Shown here piece after piece: positions 1 through 5,734 of a DNA stretch of 19,987 nucleotides. A program made the position numbers and the translations under genes. The notes beneath the pieces are model-generated. The model worked only from the letters and a program-made list of their open reading frames with translations. It made no database searches and was not told the DNA's origin. How positions within the stretch are numbered: position 1 is the first letter of the stretch; each line of letters opens with the position of its first letter. The stretch is from NCBI GenBank assembly GCA_946886565.1, contig CAMPIX010000031.1:1-19987 (forward strand). The letters run 5' to 3'. The DNA is from an uncultured Altererythrobacter sp. (GTDB lineage Bacteria > Pseudomonadota > Alphaproteobacteria > Sphingomonadales > Sphingomonadaceae).

Positions 1-448
1 CGGCGAAGATGGCGAGCAGGACCATGAGCCGGACTCGGTCGTCGGCGGCGGCGAGCGTGGCGCGGATGACGCCTTCGGGGGCGGGGCGGGGCCGACCTGC
101 GGGGACGAACACCCCGGGCAGGTCCGCACACGGATCGACGTCGACGTACCCGTGCCGGCGTGCCCAGCGGTAGAACCCAGTCACGGCGGTGCGCATGGAC
201 TTGCGGGCCGCCGCGCCCTGTTGGGCGTCACCGCGGCGGGTGGCGCGGGGGGTGCGGTCCAGCCCGGCGAGGAGCCGTTCGAGGTCCGCCGGGGTGACGG
301 TCCACGGTGACCGGCACCGCAGGCGCGTCGCGGCGTTGCGCAGGTAGTGCCGGTACAGCTCGATGGTGCGCGGTCGGCGACCGGCGGCGTGCAGGCTCGT
401 GCAGTAGGCGGTGATGGCGCGGTCCCAGGTCTGCGGCGGGGTCGTCAT
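1..448 (-). CDS. int: Tyrosine site-specific integrase, N-terminal part (cut by window edge)
   Basis: This would catalyse recombination between the phage attP core at 1023-1060 and a chromosomal tRNA gene. The 149 visible residues read as the N-terminal SAM-like, core-binding domain of phage integrases: a helix with AYCTSLHAAGRRPRTIELY, then RTAVTGFYRWARRHGYVDVDP, a linker, and the start of the catalytic domain at RVRLMVLLAIFA. The catalytic R-H-R-Y residues lie beyond the left edge. I chose ATG 448 because the domain begins right after it. An in-frame ATG at 544 and GTGs at 592 and 619 would add a Pro-rich extension, and no start has a clear Shine-Dalgarno. It lies downstream of the repressor on the same strand, with a small gene between, so in the free phage it can be read from the repressor promoter. 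Confidence 0.88.
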   Translation of the reverse strand, partial: MTTPPQTWDRAITAYCTSLHAAGRRPRTIELYRHYLRNAATRLRCRSPWTVTPADLERLLAGLDRTPRATRRGDAQQGAAARKSMRTAVTGFYRWARRHGYVDVDPCADLPGVFVPAGRPRPAPEGVIRATLAAADDRVRLMVLLAIFA

Positions 449-455
449 GGGTGCC

Positions 456-576
456 CAGGTGCCGGGGGACGGCGCCGGGGCAGTGGGTACGGGGAGGAGG
501 GGCTCAACGGCGTCAGGTGCCAGCCCCCTGCTGGCGGTCGTCATGGTCAAGGCATCGTCGACGGCGCGCAGGTGCC
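456..576. repeat. Three direct copies of CAGGTGCC in the int-proximal gap
   Basis: The octamer CAGGTGCC occurs exactly at 456-463, 514-521 and 569-576, spaced 58 and 55 bases, inside the stretch between the integrase start and the upstream small gene. A near copy (CAGGTGCA) lies at 893-900. Short spaced direct repeats beside int are typical of integrase arm-type sites or of operators. The distance to the core (about 450-570 bases) is longer than usual for arm sites, so the role is open. Apart from these repeats and possible N-terminal extensions of int, I see no gene in 449-646. Confidence 0.4.
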
Positions 577-646
577 TCGGCCGGGGATCCACAGGACGGA
601 GTCGACGAGGCGGTGCCACAAGACCACCCGTTCGGGCGAGCGCGGG

Positions 647-940
647 TCAGGCTCGGGCGACGCCGGAGGCCGTGGGCGGGTGGAGCTCGGGCCGCCCCTC
701 GACCTCGACGATGAGCGCGCTCCGTGCGCCGGGACGCTGCCAGCCGAAGCGGCGGCGCTCGACGGCGCCGAGCAGCTCGGCGAGCCGCTCCCCGTCCTCG
801 CGGGTCGCCACGACCAGGACGCAGGCGTCCTGCGCCGCCCGGGCGTGCAGGACGTCGACGTCGTGGCCGGCCGCAGTCTCGACGGCGTCGACCAGGTGCA
901 GCGCGCTCAGGAGCACGCGCGCGCTGCCGAGGCCGCTCAC
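647..940 (-). CDS. Small protein of unknown function between repressor and integrase
   Basis: A 97-aa protein that I do not recognise. It begins at a GTG (940-938) overlapping the repressor stop in a GTGA arrangement, the coupling used throughout this genome, which argues that it is real and translated with the repressor. It looks like a compact alpha/beta protein: a hydrophobic helix (LLSALHLVDAVE), a strand and helix (DACVLVVATREDGERLAELLGAV), and a final strand (SALIVEVEGRPEL). There are no cysteines or obvious catalytic motif apart from one Cys in DACVL. It lies on the integrase side of attP, so integration would separate it from the repressor promoter. A role in integration, excision or int expression is a guess from position only. 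Confidence 0.6.
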   Translation of the reverse strand: MSGLGSARVLLSALHLVDAVETAAGHDVDVLHARAAQDACVLVVATREDGERLAELLGAVERRRFGWQRPGARSALIVEVEGRPELHPPTASGVARA

Positions 941-1329
941 GCGACGACCTCGCTCGCGACGATCCCGGAGCCGGTCCAGGGCCCGACGACGATGTCCGCG
1001 CCCATGGCCTGCTCGGACGTGCAATCCGTCGGTTGTGGGTTCGAGCCCCACGGGGCCCACGCTGCACCACCGGAGGGACCGGTCGGCGTCGACGTACCCG
1101 CGAAGAAGCGGACGATCGGGACGCCGAGGAGACCGGCCAGGGCCTCGAGGTCATCGGTGTCGAAGGGCTGGTCGCCGGTCAGGCGCCGGCTCCAGTACGA
1201 CTGCGACTTCCCGATGAGCTGGGGCAGCTTGTTGCCGCTCAGGCGGGCGCGCGCCATCTCGGCTCGGACCTCGGCGGCGATAGCGCCCCGAGCGCTGCTG
1301 CGGTCGGGCATCCGGACGACGTTGCTCAT
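937..1329 (-). CDS. Helix-turn-helix phage repressor whose gene contains attP
   Basis: This is the likely immunity repressor, 130 aa in this form. Residues of about 15-75 form an XRE/Cro-type domain with LPQLIGKSQSYWSRRLTG as helix-turn-helix and LEALAGLLGVPIVRFFAG after it. The start is ATG 1329, because a promoter with a -10 at 1343-1338 places the transcript start at the ATG and the domain begins shortly after; upstream in-frame ATGs lie inside that promoter. The frame continues through the tRNA-like attP core as WAPWGSNPQPTD (ending at residue 102), then 28 phage-encoded residues ending ASEVVA. Integration into a tRNA-Lys gene should put TAA after residue 102. The hydrophobic VVA end resembles ClpXP-type C-terminal degrons (inference). 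It is divergent from cro and overlaps the next leftward gene by GTGA. Confidence 0.85.
   Translation of the reverse strand: MSNVVRMPDRSSARGAIAAEVRAEMARARLSGNKLPQLIGKSQSYWSRRLTGDQPFDTDDLEALAGLLGVPIVRFFAGTSTPTGPSGGAAWAPWGSNPQPTDCTSEQAMGADIVVGPWTGSGIVASEVVA
1023..1060. other. attP: attP core: 3' half of a tRNA gene, probably tRNA-Lys
   Basis: Read on the + strand this is a tRNA 3' half: the two loop bases AA after an anticodon, an anticodon stem strand TCCGT, a variable region, a T-arm with GTGGG and CCCAC around TTCGAGC (1036-1052), and an acceptor strand GGGGCCC with discriminator A. No D-arm or anticodon partner is present upstream, so it is not a working tRNA. Tyrosine-integrase phages commonly carry such a 3' tRNA segment as attP core. 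From memory the sequence best fits actinobacterial tRNA-Lys (TTT or CTT). The core lies inside the repressor frame, about 575 bases from int, and both flanks are phage genes, which shows an unintegrated attP. Confidence 0.85.
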
Positions 1330-1337
1330 GCGATGAG

Positions 1338-1365
1338 CGTATAGGCGCATCGCGGAGCGCGTCAC
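1338..1365 (-). promoter_or_regulatory. Repressor promoter, probably leaderless
   Basis: On the minus strand there is GTGACG at 1365-1360, a 16-base spacer, and TATACG at 1343-1338. Transcription would begin within a base or two of the repressor ATG at 1329. No Shine-Dalgarno sequence precedes that ATG, which fits a leaderless mRNA, common in Actinobacteria. Confidence 0.6.
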
Positions 1366-1388
1366 CCCTTGGCGGCACATTCACCCAT

Positions 1389-1403
1389 TCGGCGACACGC
1401 CGA
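1389..1403. promoter_or_regulatory. Small dyad TCGGCG-aca-CGCCGA in the switch region
   Basis: A perfect 6-bp inverted repeat around a 3-base centre lies between the repressor promoter and the large operator dyad. Its sequence differs from the AGCGGGTA operator element. It may bind a second regulator such as Cro, or be a fortuitous GC-rich palindrome. Confidence 0.35.
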
Positions 1404-1449
1404 CCCGCCGAGCGGGTAGAGATCGCTTGACACCTACCCGCTGGGCGGG
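1404..1449. promoter_or_regulatory. Operator: 16-bp inverted repeat over the cro promoter
   Basis: Left arm 1404-1419 (CCCGCCGAGCGGGTAG) and right arm 1434-1449 (CTACCCGCTGGGCGGG) match as inverted repeats at 15 of 16 positions, with 14 bases between. The right arm and the spacing cover the -35 and spacer of the cro promoter, so binding should block rightward early transcription. The inner element AGCGGGTA recurs as a third copy at 1483-1490. Confidence 0.75.
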
Positions 1450-1456
1450 CAATAGT
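1427..1456 (+). promoter_or_regulatory. Early rightward promoter (PR-type), leaderless
   Basis: A consensus TTGACA at 1427-1432, an 18-base spacer and AATAGT at 1451-1456 place the start of transcription at about 1463-1464, on the ATG of the Cro-like gene. There is no Shine-Dalgarno before that ATG. The -35 sits between the arms of the operator dyad. Confidence 0.75.
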
Positions 1457-1463
1457 CGCCGCC

Positions 1464-1706
1464 ATGACACGCCTAGTCGCACAGCGGGTAAGCGCGGACG
1501 TCGCCGAAGAGGTCCGCGTGGCAATGACCCGGCGCCGGATCTCCCAGGCCCGCCTCGCCTCCGCGCTCGGACTCTCGCAGGCCGCCGTCAACCGCCGGCT
1601 CTCGGGCGCTGTCGACTTCACGATCTCCGAGCTGCGCGCCGTCGCCGACGCACTCGAGGTCGACATCACCGACCTGATCGCACCCACAGCCCGGAGCGGA
1701 TCGTGA
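1464..1706 (+). CDS. Cro-like helix-turn-helix regulator
   Basis: An 80-aa XRE-family DNA-binding protein, first gene of the rightward early operon and divergent from the repressor. The helix-turn-helix is ISQARLASALGLSQAAVNRR (about residues 26-45), followed by ISELRAVADALEVDITDLI, the usual last helices of this fold. The size and position match phage Cro proteins, which bind the shared operators and shut off the repressor. ATG 1464 is at the predicted transcript start with no ribosome binding site, so translation is probably leaderless. Its own gene carries a third operator element, suggesting self-regulation. It could also be an activator rather than a Cro repressor. Confidence 0.8.
   Translation: MTRLVAQRVSADVAEEVRVAMTRRRISQARLASALGLSQAAVNRRLSGAVDFTISELRAVADALEVDITDLIAPTARSGS
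1483..1490. promoter_or_regulatory. Third operator element AGCGGGTA inside cro
   Basis: This is an exact copy of the element at 1411-1418 (and inverted at 1435-1442), placed about 20 bases into the Cro-like coding sequence. It could act as a downstream operator that blocks elongation or supports cooperative binding. Confidence 0.5.
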
Positions 1707-2155
1707 CCGCCCCGACCCCGCGGGACATCGCGCGCTCCCACTCCCCCGCGGCCGTCTCCCCCTCGGCCGCGGGGGCCCAGACCACCGGCACGGCGCAGCT
1801 CCCCCCCTGCGCTGACGCCGTGCCGGTGCCGACCCCGGCCGGGGACACGACGCCCCCCTCGTCGTCGTCCCCGGCCGGCCTTCCCGAGCGGGTGTTCGCC
1901 CGCAGCTACGGCGCGGACCGCTCCCAGGACGACCCGTCCCAGCGCCGCGCCCGGCTCCGCGACGACCTCTACAAGGAGACCGAGCGCCTCCAGCGCGCCC
2001 TGGGCCTGACCCGCGGCCGCGACCGAGACCTCGACCTCGCGCTCGAGTACGTCAACCGCGCCGTCGACGGCCTCCTCCACGCCGTCCACGCCTATGACCG
2101 CGCGCTCGCGGCCACCACCGTGCCCGCCCCGCACCACCGGGCCCGCACCCCCTGA
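1703..2155 (+). CDS. Early protein, disordered N-terminus and helical C-terminus
   Basis: A 150-aa protein that I do not recognise. The GTG at 1703 overlaps the cro stop (GTGA), so it is probably translationally coupled to cro. Residues 1-60 are rich in Pro, Ser, Thr and Ala and look disordered. Residues of about 75-140 are strongly charged and helical (RRARLRDDLYKETERLQRAL, then DLALEYVNRAVDGLLHAVHAYDRAL), which may form a coiled coil or small helical bundle. No cysteines suggest metal binding beyond one isolated Cys. It is followed by a 78-base gap. Position directly after cro is typical of host-takeover or regulatory genes, but nothing in the sequence fixes the role. Confidence 0.65.
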   Translation: MTAPTPRDIARSHSPAAVSPSAAGAQTTGTAQLPPCADAVPVPTPAGDTTPPSSSSPAGLPERVFARSYGADRSQDDPSQRRARLRDDLYKETERLQRALGLTRGRDRDLDLALEYVNRAVDGLLHAVHAYDRALAATTVPAPHHRARTP

Positions 2156-2233
2156 CCGGCGTCGGGCCGCTCCCCCTGCCGGCCCGGCGCCCTTCCTCTC
2201 TCCGTTCGTCGACGAACCGGAAGGACCACCCCG

Positions 2234-2359
2234 ATGCCCACCACCACCCCGCGCTCGCGGCTCGAGCGCCTCGCCGACCGGCACCCGATCGCCCTCGGGC
2301 TCGTCGGCGTGACCGCCCCGCTGTGGACCGTCCTGGTCCTGGGCGGTGACGTCCGGTGA
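2234..2359 (+). CDS. Very small membrane protein (41 aa)
   Basis: A 41-residue protein with a basic N-terminus (PRSRLERLADRHP) and one hydrophobic segment (IALGLVGVTAPLWTVLVLGG) that could span the membrane once. ATG 2234 is preceded by GGAAGGA at 2219-2225, one of the few clear Shine-Dalgarno sites in this region, after a 78-base gap (2156-2233) that otherwise shows nothing. The stop overlaps the next start (GTGA at 2356-2359). Function unknown; small early membrane proteins in phages sometimes act in exclusion or host modulation. Confidence 0.6.
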   Translation: MPTTTPRSRLERLADRHPIALGLVGVTAPLWTVLVLGGDVR

Positions 2360-2841
2360 GCGGCCACGCGCACACCCGGATGCGGCTGACCGCCGACGGT
2401 GTCGAGCCCGCGCTCTACGGCTGCGCCACCTGCCAGCCCGAGCTGCAGTGGCGCAAGGACCAGCACCTGTGCGTCCTGTGCGGCGAGGCCACCTGCGACG
2501 GCCGCCACCCGGTGCCCACCCTCCAGGTTGTCCAGATGGCCGGCCCCACCCCGAAGGCCAGCACGCCCGTCGACCCGCCGTGGTGGGCCGAGGAGCGCGC
2601 CGCCGCGTACCGCCGCGCCGGCGGCCTCCGCCTGCTCCTGCTCGCCGTCATCCTGCTCGTGTTCGCCGCCCTCATCGCCGCCACGATCGCCGCCGCCCCC
2701 GCGGCCGCGCTGCCCCTCGCGGAGGCACCGGCCACCGCCCGCGCCGTCATGGGCGAGGTCATCGCGTGGGCCATGCTCATCGCCCTGTTCGCGCTCGCGG
2801 GGGCGGCGATGGCCCGCCGGGACCGGGAGCGTCGCCGGTGA
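2356..2841 (+). CDS. Zinc-ribbon-like membrane protein
   Basis: A 161-aa protein. Near the N-terminus are two CxxC pairs (CATC and CVLC, about residues 23-42) plus another Cys and a His, suggesting a zinc ribbon on the cytoplasmic or outer side. The second half holds two hydrophobic segments (LLLLAVILLVFAALIAATIA and IAWAMLIALFALAGAAMA) and ends in a basic tail RRDRERRR, which by the positive-inside rule should be cytoplasmic. The GTG start is coupled to the preceding small membrane gene by a 4-base overlap. The two may act together at the membrane. I do not recognise a family. Confidence 0.7.
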   Translation: MSGHAHTRMRLTADGVEPALYGCATCQPELQWRKDQHLCVLCGEATCDGRHPVPTLQVVQMAGPTPKASTPVDPPWWAEERAAAYRRAGGLRLLLLAVILLVFAALIAATIAAAPAAALPLAEAPATARAVMGEVIAWAMLIALFALAGAAMARRDRERRR

Positions 2842-3203
2842 CCGCCGAGCTGACGCCGACCGAGGCGTTCCTGTCCGTCGCGGCGGCGACGACCGAGGCT
2901 GAGATGCACACCGCGATGCTGGCGCTCGTCGGCACGGGCTCCGCAGTCCTCACCGACCTCGACACGAGCGGGCTCGTGTCCGGCGACGGCACGGCAGGCC
3001 AGCACCTGCTGGCCGCGACGGGCCGACACGGGCACGACCACCTGGCGCAGCGCGCCCGGCGACTGCAGATGCGGCTGCTGGTCGACCTCGAGGGCGAGGT
3101 GTACGTCCCGATGTCGGAGGAGCGACGCGCCCGGTCGGAGGCGATCCTCACCGAGGCTGCCGCCCGCTTCCGCGAGGGCCTGGACGGGGGCGGTGCGTCG
3201 TGA
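2838..3203 (+). CDS. Unknown early protein (121 aa)
   Basis: Starts at GTG 2838 in a GTGA overlap with the membrane gene before it and ends in another overlap. The protein is mostly helical and acidic at its start (LTPTEAFLSVAAATTEAEM), with a middle segment GQHLLAATGRHGHDHLAQRARRL and a C-terminal helix EERRARSEAILTEAAARF. There are no cysteines, membrane segments or catalytic signature. The reading frame stays open far upstream, but only this part lies outside other genes and has the codon pattern of its neighbours. Not recognised. Confidence 0.65.
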   Translation: MTAELTPTEAFLSVAAATTEAEMHTAMLALVGTGSAVLTDLDTSGLVSGDGTAGQHLLAATGRHGHDHLAQRARRLQMRLLVDLEGEVYVPMSEERRARSEAILTEAAARFREGLDGGGAS

Positions 3204-3559
3204 CCGACCTGCCCGACCTCACCGACGCCGTCGACGCCGCGGCCCGCGGTCACTTCGACGCCATGCAGGCGCACCGTAAGGACGCCGGGCGCCTGGACGA
3301 CCACGGCCTGCCGTTCACGTTCGACGCGCTGACGCCGCAGGACCAGCACGCGCTGCGGTCGTTCGTGCTGCCGCTCGTCGTCGCGGCCGCGCCGGCGGTC
3401 CTCGCCGCCGAGCGCACCCGCGTGACCACCGAGCTGGGGCGGATCACCAGCGACATCCACCACGCGCGCCGCGCCGGCGAGCTGACGCCCGGGGTCGCGG
3501 CGGCATCGGTCGCGACGCTCGAGCGAGTCGCCGAGCTCGTCGCGGGAGCGGGACGGTGA
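3200..3559 (+). CDS. Unknown early helical protein (119 aa)
   Basis: GTG start overlapping the previous stop by four bases. The N-terminal half (LTDAVDAAARGHFDAMQAHR) and the part from FDALTPQDQHALRSFVLPLV onward are helical. The C-terminus, from ERTRVTTELGRITSDIHHAR to VATLERVAELVAGAGR, looks like a helical hairpin. No enzymatic motif, no cysteine. Genes of this size and character sit between cro and the replication genes in many actinobacteriophages without a known role. Confidence 0.65.
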   Translation: MTDLPDLTDAVDAAARGHFDAMQAHRKDAGRLDDHGLPFTFDALTPQDQHALRSFVLPLVVAAAPAVLAAERTRVTTELGRITSDIHHARRAGELTPGVAAASVATLERVAELVAGAGR

Positions 3560-3888
3560 GCGCCGCGACGGCCGCGCGGGACGCCGGCCAGCGGCAGTCG
3601 CTCCTGGGCCTGCTCGTCGACGACGTCGAGCGGTTCCTCGAGGTGATCCGGGAGGTCCGCCCGGGCGCGGAGTTCACGGTCAACGACGTCCGCGACCGGC
3701 TCGACGCCGCGGAAATCCCAGACAAGGCCCGCGGTGGCCTGTTCGCGAAGGCCGCGAAGGCGGGCCTGATCCGGCCCGTGGTCCTGGACGTCGACGGCGA
3801 GCGTGTCCCGAAGACGCGGGCGTCGACGGGCGCGACGGCGAACGCCGCCCGCGTCCGCGTGTACCTGCGCCTCGGCGGTCCGCCGTGA
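3556..3888 (+). CDS. Possible winged-helix DNA-binding protein (110 aa)
   Basis: Coupled by a GTGA overlap to both neighbours. After a helical N-terminus (LLGLLVDDVERFLEVIREV) the segment FTVNDVRDRLDAAEIPDKARGG followed by LFAKAAKAGLIRPV has the look of a winged helix: a helix-turn-helix, then two strands (VVLDVDGERV and ARVRVYLRLGG). Small winged-helix proteins of this kind appear in phage early regions as regulators. This is a fold-level guess from secondary structure, not a motif match. Confidence 0.65.
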   Translation: MSAATAARDAGQRQSLLGLLVDDVERFLEVIREVRPGAEFTVNDVRDRLDAAEIPDKARGGLFAKAAKAGLIRPVVLDVDGERVPKTRASTGATANAARVRVYLRLGGPP

Positions 3889-4196
3889 GGCGCGGCACCG
3901 GCGGCCGCCGGGAGACCAGGTGCGAGCTGTGCGGGCGTCCGATCGTCCTGGTGATGGTCATCCCGACGCGGCTGCGCGCCGGCCGCCCCCGCTCCTACAT
4001 CCCCCTGGAGCGCACGTTCGACCCGGCCGGGCCCTACGCCCCGTCCCACGCCCTGTCCGCAGGCCGCACGACCTGCCACCCGATCACCACCGATCACCCG
4101 CTCGAGCAGCACGAGCACCCCGCGCTCACGCACTTCGCGGTGTGCCCGGCTCGCTCCCGGCCTTCGACGGCCGCGATGGAAGGACGACCCGCATGA
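3885..4196 (+). CDS. Small Cys/His protein upstream of ParB genes (103 aa)
   Basis: GTG 3885 overlaps the previous stop and its own stop overlaps the ATG of the ParB-like gene (ATGA). One CxxC pair (CELCG, about residues 13-16) is followed by a strand (PIVLVMVIPTRL). A later part holds several His and two more Cys (TCHPITTDHP, HFAVCPAR), so a zinc site is plausible. The N-terminus is Arg- and Gly-rich. The upstream sequence GGAAGGA for the next gene is embedded in its 3' end. Function unknown. Confidence 0.65.
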   Translation: MRRGTGGRRETRCELCGRPIVLVMVIPTRLRAGRPRSYIPLERTFDPAGPYAPSHALSAGRTTCHPITTDHPLEQHEHPALTHFAVCPARSRPSTAAMEGRPA

Positions 4197-5734
4197 CCAC
4201 CACCACGAAGGACAAGGGCACCCGCGGCCGTCGCGCCGGCGTGCCCGCCGTCGACGCTGCCGGGTCCGGGACCGGCAAGGGTCTGGACGCCCTGACCGGG
4301 CAGGCTCCGACGGACCTCGTCACCCTGCCCCTGGAGCAGGTGCACCCGCACCCGGCGAACCCGCGCCGCGACGTGGGGGACCTCACCGAGCTCGCGGAGT
4401 CGATCCGCGCCCACGGGATCCGGCAGAACCTCCTGGTCGTCCCGAACCCGGACGGCGACGGGTACCGCCTGGTCATCGGTCACCGCCGCGCGGCCGCGGC
4501 CCGCGTCGCCGGCCTGACGCACGTGCCCGCGGCGATCGACCACGACCTCGACGAGGCTGGGCAGCGCGAGCTCATGCTGCTGGAGAACATCCAGCGCACC
4601 GACCTGACCCCGGTGGAGGAGGCCGACGGGTACCAGGGGCTGCTGGACCTGGGCGTGAAGCCGGAGCAGATCGCCGAGCGCACCGGCCGGTCCGTGACCA
4701 CCGTCCGGACCCGCCTGCGCCTGGCCGCGATGCCCGAGCCCGCCCGCGCCGCCGTGCACGAGCACCGCGCGACCCTGGAGGACGCCGCGACCGCGGAGGA
4801 GTTCGCCGGCGAGCCCGAGCACGACGCGATCCTCGCCGCGCTCGGCACCTCCGACTTCGACTTCCGGGTCCGCGAGGCCCGCACTGCCCGGCAGATGCGG
4901 CAGGTGTTCAAGCCCTACGTCGACCGCCTGGTCGCCGCCGGCGCGACCGAGGCCACCGGGTACGGCGGCCCCGAGGGGACCGTGCGTGCCTGCGAGACGT
5001 CCCACATGCTCCACGGTGGTAACGACACCGGCGACTGGGGTGTGTCCGTCAAGCGCCTCGAGGAGGTCATCGCCGACGCCACCACCGGGTGGGTGTTCAT
5101 CCGGCGGTACGGCTCCCTCGCCGTGTACCGCCCGCACACCCTGGAGGAGGCGCAGCGCGCCGCCGAGGCCGAGGCCCGCCAGGCCGAGCGCGAGGCCGAG
5201 CGCGCCGCCCGCGCCGAGGCCCAGCGCCGTGACGAGGAGCAGCGCGCCGCCGTCGCCGAGCTCGCCGACACCTCCGCGCTGACCCGCCGCGACTTCCTCC
5301 TGCCCCTGGTCCACGACCGCAAGCTCACCGCCGCCCACACCACCGCCCTCGTCGACTTCGTCGCGACCGACCTCATGACGAACCTGTGGGACGACGACTG
5401 GTGGTACGGCCAGGACCCCAACGCCGTCGCGACGTGGCTGCGCGTCGACGCCGACGCCATCGAGGCCCAGGCCGACGACGAGGAGCTCGACGCCGAGGAC
5501 GCCCTCGCCCAGGCCGTCCGCGACACCGCGGCCGCGCTGCCCGCCCCGAACCGGCTCCTCGCCGCCATGGCGATCGCCGTCGAGTCCGAGCTCGCCACAC
5601 GCCCCGCCCACCACTGGATCCGCCGCGGCCGCCGCCTCACCACCTGGTACGCCCTCCTCGAGCAGCTCGGCTACCCCGTCTCCACCCCCGAGCGCACCGC
5701 GCTCGCGGGCGAGCTCCCGGCGGTGGCGGCATGA
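4193..5734 (+). CDS. ParB/Spo0J-family DNA-binding protein with coiled coil
   Basis: A 513-aa ParB-fold protein. The N-terminal ParB/Srx domain covers about residues 45-140: HPHPANPRRDVGDLTELAES with IRAHGIRQNLLVV, the GHRR box at about 96, and ENIQRTDLTPVEEADGY at about 131. In chromosomal ParB these three blocks form the CTP-binding pocket. A helix-turn-helix follows (KPEQIAERTGRSVTTVRTRL). Residues of about 315-360 form a long Ala/Glu/Arg-rich coiled coil, and the C-terminal 150 residues are acidic and helical. ATG 4193 has GGAAGGA about nine bases upstream. No ParA ATPase lies next to it, so plasmid-like partition is not shown; phage ParB-like proteins may instead regulate transcription or act in replication. 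It is longer than chromosomal ParB (usually 280-350 aa). Confidence 0.85.
   Translation: MTTTTKDKGTRGRRAGVPAVDAAGSGTGKGLDALTGQAPTDLVTLPLEQVHPHPANPRRDVGDLTELAESIRAHGIRQNLLVVPNPDGDGYRLVIGHRRAAAARVAGLTHVPAAIDHDLDEAGQRELMLLENIQRTDLTPVEEADGYQGLLDLGVKPEQIAERTGRSVTTVRTRLRLAAMPEPARAAVHEHRATLEDAATAEEFAGEPEHDAILAALGTSDFDFRVREARTARQMRQVFKPYVDRLVAAGATEATGYGGPEGTVRACETSHMLHGGNDTGDWGVSVKRLEEVIADATTGWVFIRRYGSLAVYRPHTLEEAQRAAEAEARQAEREAERAARAEAQRRDEEQRAAVAELADTSALTRRDFLLPLVHDRKLTAAHTTALVDFVATDLMTNLWDDDWWYGQDPNAVATWLRVDADAIEAQADDEELDAEDALAQAVRDTAAALPAPNRLLAAMAIAVESELATRPAHHWIRRGRRLTTWYALLEQLGYPVSTPERTALAGELPAVAA

Noticed and set aside
979..1060. A complete tRNA gene
   Set aside because: A GGGCCC at 979-984 could pair with the acceptor strand, and CGGA/TCCG can form an anticodon stem, but the length is 81-82 bases, position 33 is not T, and no D-arm exists. 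The 3' half alone is tRNA-like, as expected for attP.
647..1060. A 137-aa minus-strand protein starting MGPVGLEPTTDG
   Set aside because: Its first 40 residues are only the attP core read in another frame; this peptide is a common artefact of tRNA sequence. The real gene starts at GTG 940.
4094..5614. A 506-aa minus-strand protein opposite the ParB gene
   Set aside because: Gly/Val/Leu-rich shadow of the ParB-like gene without domain signal.
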